This document shows positions 38,230 to 50,655 of a stretch of DNA of 64,000 nt, piece after piece (position 1 is the stretch's first letter; each line of letters begins with the position of its first letter). The notes under the pieces are model-generated. The model made no database searches. It was not told the origin of the DNA and saw nothing but the letters and a program-made list of their open reading frames with translations. Location of the stretch: NCBI RefSeq assembly GCF_028453695.1, contig NC_135776.1, positions 18,130,458 through 18,194,457 on the forward strand. Reading direction: 5' to 3'. Origin of the DNA: Augochlora pura (taxonomy: Eukaryota; Arthropoda; Insecta; Hymenoptera; Halictidae). The position numbers and the translations under genes are program-made.

Positions 38230-38632
38230 GTGTTCTACATATATTTATACTTGCTACACTTGCTATACTTATTACACTTGCTATATTTGCTATCACTTGC
38301 TATATTTGCAATCACTTCCTATCACTTGCTATATTTGCTATCACTTGCTATATTAGCTATCACTTGCTATATTTGCTATCACTTGCTATATTTGCTATCA
38401 CTTGCTATATTTGCTATCAATTGCTATATTTGCTATCAATTGCTATATTTGCTATCAATTGCTATATTTGTTATCACTTGCTATCACTTGCTATATTTGC
38501 TATCACTTGCTACACTTGCTATATTTCCTATCACTTGCTATCACTTGCTATATTTACAATCACTTCCTATCACTTGCTATATTTGCTATCATTCGCTATA
38601 TTTGCTATCACTCGCTATATTTTCTAACACCG
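38230..38632. repeat. 19-bp minisatellite (TATCACTTGCTATATTTGC)
   Basis: About 20 copies of a 19-base unit with occasional 10-base half units. As 19 is not a multiple of three, the translated Leu/Ile/Cys/Tyr-rich frames cycle through all three readings. The apparent multi-membrane-span frames of 150-180 residues are artefacts. Confidence 0.95.
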
Positions 38633-39615
38633 CAGAATATTCCGCGAACCCCGAAAGAGGGTTCGAGCGTGCGAAAACTTTCGCACTCTGGCGAATTTGG
38701 TGCGCGCCGGCGAGACGCGGTGAAAAACCGGCCTAGGTTGATGAGTCCGCTGCAAGGAGGTGTACCGTTCACCTGCATCAACAGAAACGAAAAACGCGCG
38801 CGCGATGGCTCGTCATCCGCCGAAGCACGGTGCCGGCGGTTACCTTCGGCGAGAAACGGTCGAAAGAAACGGTCGGTCCGGTCGGTCGTCCGTCTCCTCT
38901 ATCCTTCCCCGGTCTCTCTCTCTCCCTCGGCCCGGAATCGCAGAAAAACATAGTTTGCGGACCCCGTTACACGTCGTCCGGCTCATAGTACATAGAGTAT
39001 ATACCGCGGCACGACCCGGGGAATCGACGACGTTCAATCAACGTGGTACCGAGCGTGGCACACGTGTGTCAAGTCACGCCGCCCGTAGCCCCGCGCGGAC
39101 CACACGTTCGACGCCGGTGGAAGTTGCTTTCCACGGAGAGTCATGCCAAAGTGAAGTCGCGCGTAATCGTGGCCGAACGATCTGTCGTCTAGTCAGGTAG
39201 ATCAAGCGTGTCCGGCTGGCATCTCCGGTGGAATACCGTGTGGTAGATTGCACACGGCGAACACCCGTGTGCCCAGTGACGCGCGCGCGCACACACTATA
39301 GCTCGCGCGCGCGCGGCTCCCCCTTGCGAAAACCTTCTCAAAACCCTGCCGTTTTCTGCGACGAGAAATGGAATTCTGTCAGCGAAGGGAAAGGGACCTC
39401 GCGGAGGGAGAGGGGACGCCGTTCCGAAGTATTTGAAGGACAGGACAGTCGGCGGTTCGTTAGGTGGTGTTGAGGGGATGTCGGGGGATATGTGTGACGT
39501 TTCGTGGCGGATCGCTTACGCTCGTTTTAGAATATTGAATCCTATGCTTCGCTGCGATGTTCGCTTGATTTTCATGCAGTTTAATTCTTCTCCCTTGACT
39601 GTATGGTTTCGTATT
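38633..39615. other. GC-rich island; no gene supported
   Basis: Contains CG runs near 39279-39289 and 39303-39314, a TC tract near 38911-38925 and a hairpin at 38739-38784 (see findings). Many overlapping frames; no domain recognised. Confidence 0.5.
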
Positions 39616-39619
39616 TTTG

Positions 39620-39813
39620 ATTTTTAATAATTTACTATTAATCGCCTTTTTATAATTATCCAAATATATTAGGTATCTTTCGCGATAAATTAAATTAAAA
39701 TATAATATTTATTTTAAAAATATGTAAATATGAAATACGTAAATGTTAGTAGATTTAATTATCCTACAACAATGTTACAAATATTTACGGTCGAATATCC
39801 GGTCGGTAAAGTG
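39620..39813 (+). mobile_element. T3 family fragment (right end)
   Basis: The right end ATCCGGTCGGTAAAGTG is the T3 terminus, with TTCA in place of TTAA. The interior carries AGGTATCTTTCGCGATAAA. The left end is not clear. Confidence 0.6.
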
Positions 39814-40539
39814 TTCAGTTGTTCGAGTTACGAGGATTCTATTCTTTCTCTTTTTAATTGGGTATCGATCGTTTAAAAGTTGGCTGGGGGAACATGATTT
39901 GCTAAAATAAATTTTCAGTATCCTTTCATTAATTCGTCATCGCTGGCAATTGATAAACGGGAATTTACACTGGAATGAGATTCCGCGTGATAGCGATTAA
40001 ATTGACCACGGTCCCATCGCGGCCATCGAAAGAACGCGCGCACCACACGCTCTGCCCGGCCGCGCGAGTTGATGTTAACAAATTACAGTGCGCACAAATT
40101 ATATACAATGTGGGTAAAATCGGTGTAAGCATCGGGGGGTGGGGTGGGGTTAAACATAAAGGTTAAGGCGACTTGTGCGCTATGCCGCCCCCGACGTCGA
40201 GTAGAAATAATTGAAGAAAGGCTCTCTGATACGACGGAAAAGCAGTAATTTCGAGATCGTAATTTTTTATCAGTGCCGCAACAGTACGTCAGCGCTTACG
40301 AGATCGTTGGCTAGATATGCGACGACGTTTGATATGTGCGCGCGATAGGCGGGGCCCGGATTATTAATACAAAAGTCACCGTCTAGACGCAGCTTTATGG
40401 GCTGTTTGATATTAGAGGATGAAGGGGGTCGGTGCCAGAATTTTTAACGCGTTAGGGTCTTTATTATCCTTATTATCACGATCTTTGATAAATCATTTCA
40501 TTTTTTTTTATTACTTTAAGTAATATAAATAAATATTAA
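39814..40539. other. Mid-GC non-coding DNA with a G-rich run
   Basis: Three G runs (6, 4 and 4) at 40134-40150 could form part of a quadruplex. No exon supported. Confidence 0.5.
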
Positions 40540-40800
40540 TTGTAAATATTGGGTTTTATATTAGACATTTAGTTTTTGTATTAGCCATGTGACTTTATAT
40601 TTTATGTGGGAGGTTTTTGTTAATATATTTAATTAGAAAAGTGTAGCAGTGTTACACTATATTTATTACTAATAAATATTGAGTTTTGTATTAAATATTT
40701 CGATTTTGTATTTGGCACGTGATTTGAAATCTTATGTGGAACATTTTTGTTAATACATTTAATTAGAAAAGTGTAGCAGTGTTATACCATATTTACTACT
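40540..40800. repeat. 130-bp tandem dimer
   Basis: AATTAGAAAAGTGTAGCAGT at 40631 recurs at 40761, and the preceding 100 bases also align. Two copies only. Confidence 0.9.
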
Positions 40801-40974
40801 TATTTTTTTAGTATTAAAGTTAAATAAGCTCTCGATATTTTATAAATAAAATATTTCTAATTCGCATTGAAGACATTAAAACTTAACATTAAAATTAACA
40901 TTAAGACTTTAGGAATATATGTCTATCGATTTTATTACTTTTTAAGATGAAAAAAATAGTTCACTGTAATTATA

Positions 40975-41118
40975 CAGGTTGTTTCAAAAGTTACTTACAA
41001 TCATGAAATAAGGGATTCCTTGGGTCATTTAGAATAACTTTTTCCTTTACATAAATTATATCCGAAGCAGCGAAAAACTGTGACCAATGAGAGACGAGTT
41101 CGGCAAGCGCTAGATAGT
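40975..41118 (+). mobile_element. M1 element, left end
   Basis: After TA at 40973-40974 comes CAGGTTGTTTCAAAAGTTAC. The M1 subterminal order follows: GGGATTCCTTGGGTCATTT, then TTTTTCCTTTACATAAATT, then GTGACCAATGAGAGACGAG. The TA target and terminal sequence suggest a Tc1/mariner-type MITE. Confidence 0.8.
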
Positions 41119-41264
41119 CAATAAGATAATTTAATAATATTACTCATTGATTATCTCTTCTTTATTGTTAATAAGATTTTGTAGAAGAAAGATTTACATA
41201 GTGGAATATCGATTAAACGAACTAAAGGGAAACTTTTACATAACCACAGTGATATTTATAATTT

Positions 41265-41530
41265 TTAAGGTTATGATGATAAGGTTATTATGGCAAGATT
41301 ATGATGATAAGGTTATGGTGGTAAGGTTATGATGATAAGGTTATGGTTGTAAGGTTATGATGATAGGCTTATGCTGGTAAGATTGTGATGATAAGGTTAT
41401 GGTTGTAAGGTTATGATGATAAGGTTATGATTACAAGGTTATGATGATAAGGTTATGCTGGTAAGATTATGATGATAAGGTTATGATTGTAAGGTTATAA
41501 TGATAATGTAATGGTAGTAAGGTTATGGTA
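41265..41530. repeat. AAGGTTATGATGAT-type minisatellite
   Basis: A 14-base unit with alternating variants (AAGGTTATGATGAT, AAGGTTATGGTTGT, AAGATTATGATGAT), so a 28-base higher-order period is visible. Confidence 0.95.
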
Positions 41531-42720
41531 ACAAGATCACAGCTATTTAATCCCTAACAAATTCGCCAGAACCATTTTCATAAAAATAATTGCATTCCAA
41601 AATCACGTCCATCCACAATCACCCCCATCTTATTCATACCAAATTAACAAAGCCTTATTATCAACGATCTAGTCGCCGGCAGATGAAAACGTCTGAAAAC
41701 GTCCGAGCAACGCAAGCCTGTACCGCGCGCGCCGGTAATGATGCCCTAATCAACCGATCTCGGGTTACAGTTATCCAGCTCGTCGGCCACGGTAACGATC
41801 GATCCCGCATCCTCTTCCGCTCCCAGAATCTATTCGAAAACAATTCAATTCAATAACAAGCGATTAAAGCCCGGCCAGGGCTCTCCGCCGTGATCGTCAG
41901 CCGTACGAACGTATCGGAATCGCGATTCCGCCGCGGTCGCGCTTGCGCGCCATAGATCGCATCGGCGCCATTACATTTCGCCGTGGACCGCGCACGGCTG
42001 ACGAATAATCGGCCGATAACAGGCCCAAATGGAGTACAGTCGTGCATCAAACTGGGGAGGGGGGGGGGGGGGGGCCCTTGCTACATTTCACCACTGGGCA
42101 TCGGGAAAGACCTCTGGGTCTTCTGGGACCTAGCCGGGTATGCATACGACGGGGTCGTTGAATCCGTGATTCGGCAAGGCTCCGGAGTCCCTCGGCCGTT
42201 TGCAGCGATAGGGGAAGGGAATGGTATCTTGTCGGAAGTGGACATTGATGGCCGATAGCTCTCGCGGTCGTCCCGACGTCGAACCGGGAGACCCCCGGTT
42301 ACTGGCTTCGCAAACTGCGTAGCACAACGCGCCGGTTCGAATCGCGAGATCGGTGATCGCGCTGGTATCGGACGGAGACGGACACGAGCCGGATGAACGG
42401 CGACGAAAGAGGACGGCAGAGGTGGAGAGATCGAGCCGGCGGAGCCCAACGAGTTCCAACCATGTCGGCACTAACTTGTATTAATGTTGCCGATCAATTC
42501 TAATAGACGTGGTCGCATCAGCGCCGCACGTGCATTTGCATGCGTGTACAGCGTGTCCCTTAATGCGAGCCGCGAGGCTGCGTTCCGAGCGGTTTGCGGG
42601 GCCTCGCGCGGACGCGCCGTTGGAAACTGCTGTACAGCGCGCAGCCGACTATCGCAATTGGTTCCTGAAAACGTGCGCGAATGTTGAATGTTCGAAAATA
42701 GAGGGATGCAGAGAAGTATG
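41531..42720. other. GC-rich island; open frames but no gene supported
   Basis: CpG-rich from 41660 to 42680, with overlapping frames on both strands at 42081-42471 (113 and 122 codons, minus) and 41983-42258 (91 codons, plus). The plus frame crosses the poly-G run at 42059-42074. No domain recognised. Confidence 0.45.
42054..42074. repeat. Poly-G tract
   Basis: Four G, one A, then 16 G in a row, followed by CCC. A likely quadruplex former and a likely length-error site in sequencing. Confidence 0.9.
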
Positions 42721-43478
42721 CACCAAAAATGATGTTTAAAAGTATTTATTTGTTCGTTTAGCTTTCGAGTGTTTTCTTTATAAACTTGTCAAGATTTAAT
42801 TGAGTATCTCCTTCTTTTTTCTCTTCGTGATAATGATTTTTATAAAAAAAGATGGTGTCTTTTTGTATTGTCCTATGTAAAATTTTGCTTAAAATGATTG
42901 TAAATGATTATAAATTAGAATTTTTTGGTTAGTAATAATCATTATGTTTTATATTTTGTTAAAAAGAACTATTCAGTATTGTCTTCGTTATTTTAAACAC
43001 AGATGCACTAAAAATATTAGTATGAAGAAGAAGAAGAAGATAAAAAGTTACATTTTTTGATATTTAATTTAAAATAAAACCTAAACAATTTTATTTTCAT
43101 AGTTTAACGACATTTATCTACATTTTAGTATCCATTTTATTATTGCGATCATTAGATCGATGAAAATGTTATTTCAATTTTTTAATCTACAGTTATTGAA
43201 ATCATAAAGCTGTCTTCGTGGGAATAATTATTAAATTGATTTATTCACCTGTTTACTACTGGGTCTCGTTCCGTTAGGTATAACGATGTAATGGTCCTGC
43301 TATTAATCATTTCGGGACGAATACCGTCATAGTGGCGACGTTAGGCTCGTGTAATTACGTATGTACCTTGCTAGGTTAAAAAGGAATTCTTCAAAAGTTT
43401 CAATAAGATTAGATAAATATTTTTTTTATTTGTAACTTTCTTATGTAATCTACGTTTATAATGATATTTACAATGTAA
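42721..43478. other. AT-rich non-coding DNA
   Basis: Only a short GAAGAAGAAGAAG run near 43025-43040. Confidence 0.6.
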
Positions 43479-43532
43479 TCCTTCAGGAATCCCTCATTTC
43501 TTTATGATGGGTGACTTTTGGGACAGCCTGTA
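43479..43532 (-). mobile_element. M1 element, right end
   Basis: On the minus strand it reads TA, CAGGCTGTCCCAAAAGTCAC, then AAATGAGGGATTCCTGAAGG. This is the same terminus and subterminal sequence as the left end at 40975, in inverted orientation 2.5 kb away. Confidence 0.8.
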
Positions 43533-43734
43533 TATTATAACGTGTCCAGGAAGGGTTTAAATGAGTAATTAAATGCTTGTTCGATTGTTAATTAATAATA
43601 AAATTAAAAATATATTTGGAACGTGTTATAACAATTTTAATGTTAGTAACGAGGAGTAAAATCAATTTATTTTTCTTATTAGTTAATCAATTTTGTTATA
43701 ATTTGATATGAATAAACTTTATACATGTGTTCAT

Positions 43735-43836
43735 TGAAAATAAAAGGTTCATTGCAAAATTTCACATGTATCCCTTGATTTCAACAGATTTCTCTTATAG
43801 GCAACGAGGGTACGAACACTTTTGGGGCTGACTGTA
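43735..43836 (-). mobile_element. M2 element end
   Basis: On the minus strand from 43836: TACAGTCAGCCCCAAAAGTG, then TTCGTACCCTCGTTGCC, then AGAGAAATCTGTTGAAATC. About 90 bases align with 57180-57270. TA at the boundary and the ACAGTCAG start suggest a Tc1/mariner-type element. The opposite end was not found. Confidence 0.75.
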
Positions 43837-44488
43837 GTTAGGCTAAACTCCACGAGGTATAAATCGCGGGTCATCGCGATCTTTTCGTGTCAAAGCGTAC
43901 TGAATACGGCGGAGCAGCCGAACGCGGAAAAAAAACAACCTGCCGCGGCCGATCGTCCGCGTGTTTCTCCAAAGGGTTAAGCGCGCGCGATTTCGCATTC
44001 CAGTTAGGCGAATCGCACGATCCGCGCGCGCGTCCCTCGTTACGGGAATTATGCGGATGGGAAAAATGTTGATCGGCTGGACTTCCCTCTGCATTATTTC
44101 TCGGTTCGGTGCTACTACCGAAACATAAGCAAGAAGCGTAATCGGCCGCGTCTACCCTTCTTCTGCTAATTATAACGTATACCCGATCGAAAGTTTCCTA
44201 CGCTGAAATTGATACTTTTCCGGGGAAGGATTTTCTTACGTAATAAACTTCTTCTTGGTTCGAAAGCATTTCTTGTTACCGCTTCATTTAATTGATCGAG
44301 AATTGAATGTCGCATTGGGCTGGATTTCAGCTTGATTTTATCTGAACAATTTTTCTTTTGGTGGTTTTTTTTTTCGTTTGATAAGAAATTCCTCGAGATT
44401 AGGTATAGTAATTAATATTGTTGTGTCACGTTGCTATAATTGAACTTGTTTAAACTTTGTACAATGTCATGGCGTTAATACTATAAAT
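43837..44488. other. GC-rich patch, then AT-rich DNA
   Basis: CpG-rich from 43850 to 44090 with short CG runs; no exon supported. Confidence 0.5.
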
Positions 44489-44489
44489 A

Positions 44490-44880
44490 CTATAAATGCA
44501 ATATGTATATTGTAGATATAGATATAATACTATAATATAGTATCTATAATATAAAAGATACTATAATATGATACCTGTAATATAAAAGATACTATAACAT
44601 AGTACCTGTAATATAAAAGATACTATAATATAATATCTATAATATGAAAGATACCATAACATAGTATCTATAATATAAAAGATACTATAATATAGTATCT
44701 ATAATATAAAAGATACTATAATATGGCACCTGTAATATAAAAGATACTATAATATAATATCTATAAAATAGTATCTATAATATAAAAGATACTATAGTAT
44801 AGTATCTATAATATAAAAGATACTATAGTATAGTATCTATAATATAAAAGATACTATAATATAATATCGATAATATTAAC
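44490..44880. repeat. 31-bp minisatellite
   Basis: About twelve copies of a 31-base unit containing ATAATATAAAAGATACTATA, with a few copies shortened or lengthened. Confidence 0.95.
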
Positions 44881-45799
44881 CCTCTAATATCCAAAAACAG
44901 TAAAAAGAAATCAAAGAACCAAAGAACGAGTGGCGTAAGAAAACTAATTTTTATAAAACATTCATCATTATTTATAACCACGCGAAATATCGTATCGATT
45001 GGCTCGAAGAGATATCAAATGTTTCTGGACGAGCACGTTGTCATACCAGGTTTCGAAGAGGGCGTAACCAGGAACTACTCTTTCAGGATTCGCCTTTGCT
45101 TCACCACGGGATAGAGAGGGTAGAGAGAGAGAGAGAGAGAGAGAGATAGTGGGGGAAGAGGTGACCAGCTTAGTCACGCTAGTTTTTCTCGACCAGGTTT
45201 TCTTCTCTCAATAAATCGTCGGAAATTGTCGGATACATAAATCGAGCCCAAGGAAAAACGACGCGCGTAGATCTCCCGGCTCAATTTCCCAGTGTGAGAA
45301 ACAGCCTGTTAGGAACGGAGACGCAAAGTGAATTTGTGAACGACGACGCAACTGTAAATTGTTTTTTGCGAAAAATGCGGTACGCGCGGAAACGGTTCCA
45401 GGGATTCCACTGAAATCGAAAAGTCTGAGTCATCTAATCCCCCGCAATTAGCGAATACTTTTCTTACACTTTCCGTTTAGCGGTGTTTATTATTTTTATG
45501 TTTATACTACAGTTTTCGTCGATATTTATTCTTTTAGTATATATTATTATTTCATTGTATTATCGTCAGTTTATTATTAGTAATTTAGTGTTTGTTAGCA
45601 AGCAGAATTTCTCGACGTAAATGGTTCTAATATATTTGAACAGTGCATAATAAAATGAAAAAATGTTATCAAATGTTCGAGGCATATTTTTAGATATTAC
45701 TTCGGCAAATTTTATTTCATCGTAACAATTGTTTATATTTCTTTATTCGATCACACTATTTCATCTTTCGCAAATATATTATATTCCACGATTTATACT
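44881..45799. other. Mid-GC DNA with GA tract; no gene supported
   Basis: (GA)n at about 45122-45146. The GC-richer part ends near 45480. Confidence 0.5.
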
Positions 45800-45899
45800 N
45801 NNNNNNNNNNNNNNNNNNNNNNNNNNNNNNNNNNNNNNNNNNNNNNNNNNNNNNNNNNNNNNNNNNNNNNNNNNNNNNNNNNNNNNNNNNNNNNNNNNN
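45800..45899. other. Assembly gap (100 N)
   Basis: Exactly 100 unknown bases. The frames that appear to read across it are meaningless. Confidence 0.99.
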
Positions 45900-47515
45900 G
45901 ATCGTAACTTTGTGGATCTCGTAGGATCGCCGCCGCGAAATCGATCGTTTAATTATCGGCAACGGGCAATCGTGTAACGTGCGCGGCTTGGGCATCATCG
46001 ATGCTGCGCGTCCCGGCTCAAATTACGTCGGTTCCTCGTAGACGATAATGCTCGTGCACGCGGCCAATCTATATTATATAAGGTATAGTAAATGTCGGGA
46101 AATCCGGGAAAATTGTTGTCGGGGGACGACGTTTGTCGCGCGGTGATTTAGTTATTTTTGAAAAATGTATATTTAATATAGTGTATGCAAGTATTGATAT
46201 AATATACAAGTATGAATATTATTGTAATAAGTAAATATAAATAAAGTAAATATAAATGTAATATGAAGATATAAAAGTTTTAATGCAATATATAAATATG
46301 AATGCATTTATATAATATATAATACAAATATAAATATATTTAAAAATAGTTCTTTTAACGCTTCACTATTTTATACTACTTGATAAAAATTATGGACAGT
46401 TAATCGACTTAAAAATAGCTTAGAAAGCGTCTTAAGATAGACAATAGATTAAAGACTAAATTGCTTTTTAAATTTACTCGACGATTCTCTCCGAGTTTGC
46501 GCAGCAGTGAAAGGGTCAATTACATAAGGTCTCTGAGATAACAAATAACAATATTGTAGACGGCTGGCAGCACCATCAATCAGAAATATCGAAGTAAATG
46601 TCTTGCAAGCTATCTACAGGTAGAAACAAACGGAAAAGTTTTACTCGTAGAAGGATTAAATTAAGCTTCTACGAAAAATCAATTATAATATACATTCATA
46701 TTTTACCTAATCATTCCTTAAATCTCGATTTTTATTTTCGTTTAATTACACAGGCAAGGAACTGAAGAAAAAAGTTGAAGAAATTGTTAGATGCACAATT
46801 GATTGTATGAAAATGCGAACATAACCTTAACAAAAGAATAATTTTTTATTAATACATTCGTGTCCAGTGAATTTTTTCCATTTCTAATATTAATTAGATA
46901 ATTAAATTATTAGTAGCGAAAAATAAAATTTTGCAGCTGTTTGCCACAAACTTGTACCATTAAAACACAGATAAAAATGATAAAATTTATTTCGAAATGT
47001 CAATATTACAATTACGTATCGTTTGAAACGAAAACATATGTATTATTTCCATACTTGCTATACTTGCTTTAATAGAATCAAAAATGACGCGAATTCGCGT
47101 CATCGGTCACGAATGTTTTAAGGGTAGCTCATCCCAGTCAGATATTTTTCTAGTCTACCGTGTATGTACATCGGTACTGTTTCGATTACAGGATTAAGTG
47201 GCATGGTATCGACAGTAACGTGATACTGATTCCAGAGGTATAGTGATACACCGTATCGATTACTGAATTAAATGATTGCGATCATTGGAAAAAACTTGCA
47301 AACACTGTTACAATATCATTCCCTTGGATTTATTTCGATTCTTAAGGGATGGAATTTATTTTTACATAAAAGTTTATGTATTAAAACTAAGTGTTTTGTA
47401 GACGTAAGGAAAAAAGTTTGCGTACTATGCAAAATAAGCTTATGGTTTTATGAGTCATTAAGGAGACGATAAATTAAGTTTTCGACAAATTAAATAGATT
47501 TCTTTAATTCGTGTA
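45900..47515. other. Short GC patch, then AT-rich non-coding DNA
   Basis: GC-rich to about 46060, then AT-rich with a loose AATATAAGTATGAATAT-like repeat at 46170-46340. No gene seen. Confidence 0.55.
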
Positions 47516-47519
47516 ATGT

Positions 47520-47830
47520 AATGCAACATAACGTAATGGAATGTAATGCAATATATAATACTATAATATATTGTATAATAATATAATATAATATAGAATA
47601 ATGTAATACAATTTATGATAATTTAATATAATATACTATATAACAATATTGAACTTTCCAGTAGCTCAATGCTAAATATTAATTTCCATTCCCATTTTCT
47701 TTATTCCATTAATCACCAAATATTAAAATCTCCAATATTTAACAAATAACACAACAATACTAGATCTTGCTCTACACTTTAATCTAAACAATATATAACA
47801 AATTCTTGATTACCATAATAATCCATATAC
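47520..47830. repeat. AT-rich array plus T3-derived fragment
   Basis: GTAATGTAATGCAACATAAC-type simple sequence (47510-47640) precedes ACAATATTGAACTTTCCAGT, TTCCATTAATCACCAAATAT and TTGATTACCATAATAA. These follow the order of motifs in the T3 interior. Confidence 0.6.
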
Positions 47831-48595
47831 AGAGGAAAAATCTAATTTACAGTCTGCCTATATATAAATTATTAAAATAAATACGACGCTCGCCATATCA
47901 ATCCCTGTCAACTAAAAAATTTCGCTTGGTTCTAATTTCGCTGAAAACCGAGATTCTAAATCGTCCCGACGGAATCGGTGACGACAAACCGCCGGCAGAG
48001 TTTTCCCTTCGGTCGACGATTCCCGCGTAGAAGAAAGTAACAGTACTCGTACTGTTCCGCGGGGACCGCATAAATCTCGCGAGTTGCAAGCAAATTGTCT
48101 GGTCCCGTGGATAGAACGAGAGACGCGCGCGCGCGGGCGCGTGTGTGTGTGTGGAAGGAGCGCTACGCGTTGTGCGCGCAAGAATAACAGCTAACAGGAA
48201 ACGTTGTACGCGTTCGCCTGTTGTATCTGCCGTGTACGCGTTTGTAGCCGGCTATGGTAGTCCCGTTTGTGTTTGCCGGATACTTTGCCGGCAGGAGAGA
48301 TCTTGCGGCGGAACTCGGGGCCCCCGATTTAATCTCTCTCTCTCTCTCTCTACCTCCCCCCTTCGCCTACTCTCTATCGCGTATCTGCCCGAGATGAATT
48401 CCGCGGATGAACGTATATGGCGTACGGTAATTGTCTCCGCAGGTGCCGCGGTGGTATCGGTTGATTGAACTAGTCGATGCCCCGAAGGGAGTCTCCTTCG
48501 CGCTGGAACGATCCGGGGAATTTCTGGGGCTGAGGGATGAACGCGTTAAGTATTGCGAGTTCATAAAATACTTTTGACTGTGTCTGATTTTATTT
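47831..48595. other. GC-rich island with CG, GT and TC tracts
   Basis: CG and GT runs at 48125-48154 and a TC tract at 48331-48350. No exon supported on either strand. Confidence 0.5.
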
Positions 48596-49190
48596 CAAGA
48601 TTTATCATATATAATATCTGATAGTATGTTATATTAATTAATGTGTGATATTTACTGTTATATCGTATTAATTATCATAATATTGATTTATTATTATATT
48701 GTATTATATTAATTGATATAATATTGACTTGTTAAGATTTTATATTATGTTATGAATATACTATGTATCTATCAATTTTCAAGATTTATAATACACGATA
48801 TTTTCTACTATATGATATTATATTATGAATATATTATATATCTATAATATTTCAAGATTTATAATACACGATATTTACTACTATATGATATTATATTATG
48901 GATATACTATATAGCTATAATATTTCTATGGTATGGTATTTGCTACTATATTATATAAATTAATATAATGTACAATCTCTACTACTGTATGATATTATAT
49001 TGCAGTTCATATTATATTATGAATATACTATGTATCTATAATATTTCTAGATTTATGATTTAATATGTAACGTTTACTACTATGACATATTCATTAATAT
49101 ACTGTATAACGTATACTACCGTATGACATTATATTATATTATATATTATACGACAGATACATTATAAAATATTTCAAGATTTATTTGATA
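48596..49190. repeat. 73-bp AT-rich tandem repeat, diverged
   Basis: AAGATTTATAATACACGATA at 48781 recurs at 48854, giving a 73-base period. Weaker copies (ATGATATTATATTATGGATA and similar) extend on both sides. Confidence 0.8.
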
Positions 49191-50655
49191 AAAAGAACTA
49201 CACGTACATTATTATATAAGCTGCGGCAAAGAAAACTATTAATTGAAATACTATATTTTAGGAATTGCTTAAAAAAGATATTTAATATAATGCTAAATTA
49301 TCTGATAATTATCTGAAATAATACTAAATTTCTATTAATTATTTAACGCTCCATTCGATACAATATTTATCAGACAATTACGCTTTTCACTGACATCAAA
49401 GCGAAAATGCCGAGGGAAAATTGATTTGTTTATTGAAATTACACAGACCTCCCCATTACTAGTTGATAAAACAGTGATAAAGCAGTTTCTACGCGATAAC
49501 TGTAAAAGTATAAAAAAAAATGATTTTGATACGAAGATGACGTTCTGTTTCGTTCCAAGCGCGGTGGTAAAATGTGGTACACCTATTTACACGACTCGCC
49601 GACACAAACAACATCTTTGTCCCTGTCATCGCCTCACCGGCATACGTGTACACGCTGAGCCTAATCTTAGCATTCTCCGAGCACCTAATCCATCCTTCGG
49701 TGGATTCAGGAAACGAATCGGCCGCAGAAATACATTTAGCGTCGTCATCGTACGCCTTTCAAGGACTGTGCCCGTTCATAAATTATTTTTTCAGAAAGAA
49801 CATTATACTTTCGCGGCGTTCTTATTTATTCTACGCGCGGGCGCCTATTTGCAACAGTTTTTTTTTTCTATCAGGAAACGGTTTGGTTTTTGTTAGAACT
49901 ATTACATCATTTCGTGTTGTTCAATGGTTACGTCTTTGTGCGATTTTAAGATTGAATTTAGCGAAGATGTTTTTAATATTAATTAATATTTTAGTAGGAA
50001 ATTTTTCAAGGAGATGTGTCTTGGAAGATATTGTTAATATTTTTTAGAGAGAAAGTTTATTTAATGTGAGATTTATTGATTTTATCTGGGAATTATTCTT
50101 TTTATATTATAGTATTTATATTTATTTTATTTTTCACAGATCCTTTTTGGTTATATTATTTATATTTATTTTACCTTCTCCTAATTATTTATATGACAAT
50201 ATTTATATTGATTGTATCGACCACACATTTCTTACATCGTACCATCTATATAAATTTTATCTCTCAACGTGCAATTTTATTTATTAAGAATTCAATTGTC
50301 AATTGCAAAAGCTCCAAATAACGTTACAGATAAACGTCATTGTATAATTATAAAGGCGAATTAACTGCACATAATATAATCAGTAGACTGCGAATCTTTT
50401 TGCACATTTATAACAAAAGTCTATAGATCCAAAAAACTAATATAAATAAGACAATAATTATTCACGAATATATTTGTTTCCATTTTACAAACATAGTGTA
50501 TTGATTTCCACGTTTACGCTTTTTGACGCGTGTTTGAAAGATCCACGGATTAGGCTGATCCATGGATCACGCACCTTCAGAGACCGGCATTAGGAGATAG
50601 AGTTTCCGAGTCGCACAACTATCGGGTGTCGTAGGACTAATTGTCCGCTGTAGTT
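49191..50655. other. Non-coding DNA
   Basis: A mid-GC patch at 49530-49940 carries two overlapping plus-strand frames of 156-157 codons. They are Phe/Leu/Ile-rich with no recognisable domain and lack a splice or promoter context. Not called. Confidence 0.45.

Noticed and set aside
38169..38736. Apparent multi-span membrane proteins of 150-183 residues
   Set aside because: They are translations of a 19-bp minisatellite in successive frames.
38740..38790. Hammerhead ribozyme
   Set aside because: The conserved GAAA does not directly close the second stem, so the catalytic core cannot form as required.
42325..42345. GGTTCGAATCGC resembles a tRNA B box
   Set aside because: The last bases break the consensus and no A box or cloverleaf arms are present.
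42081..42471. Minus-strand frames of 113 and 122 codons with mixed composition
   Set aside because: Plus-strand and both minus frames are open together in CpG-rich DNA; no domain, splice pair or start context separates one as real.
42748..42771. TTTGTTCGTTTAGCTTTCGAG resembles the insect miR-375 mature sequence in part
   Set aside because: Mismatches in the 3' half and no complementary arm nearby to form a precursor hairpin.
49426..50047. Two 156-157 codon plus-strand frames, one with membrane-like stretches
   Set aside because: Overlapping frames with AT-driven Phe/Ile/Leu content and no receptor motif; no promoter or splice sites seen.
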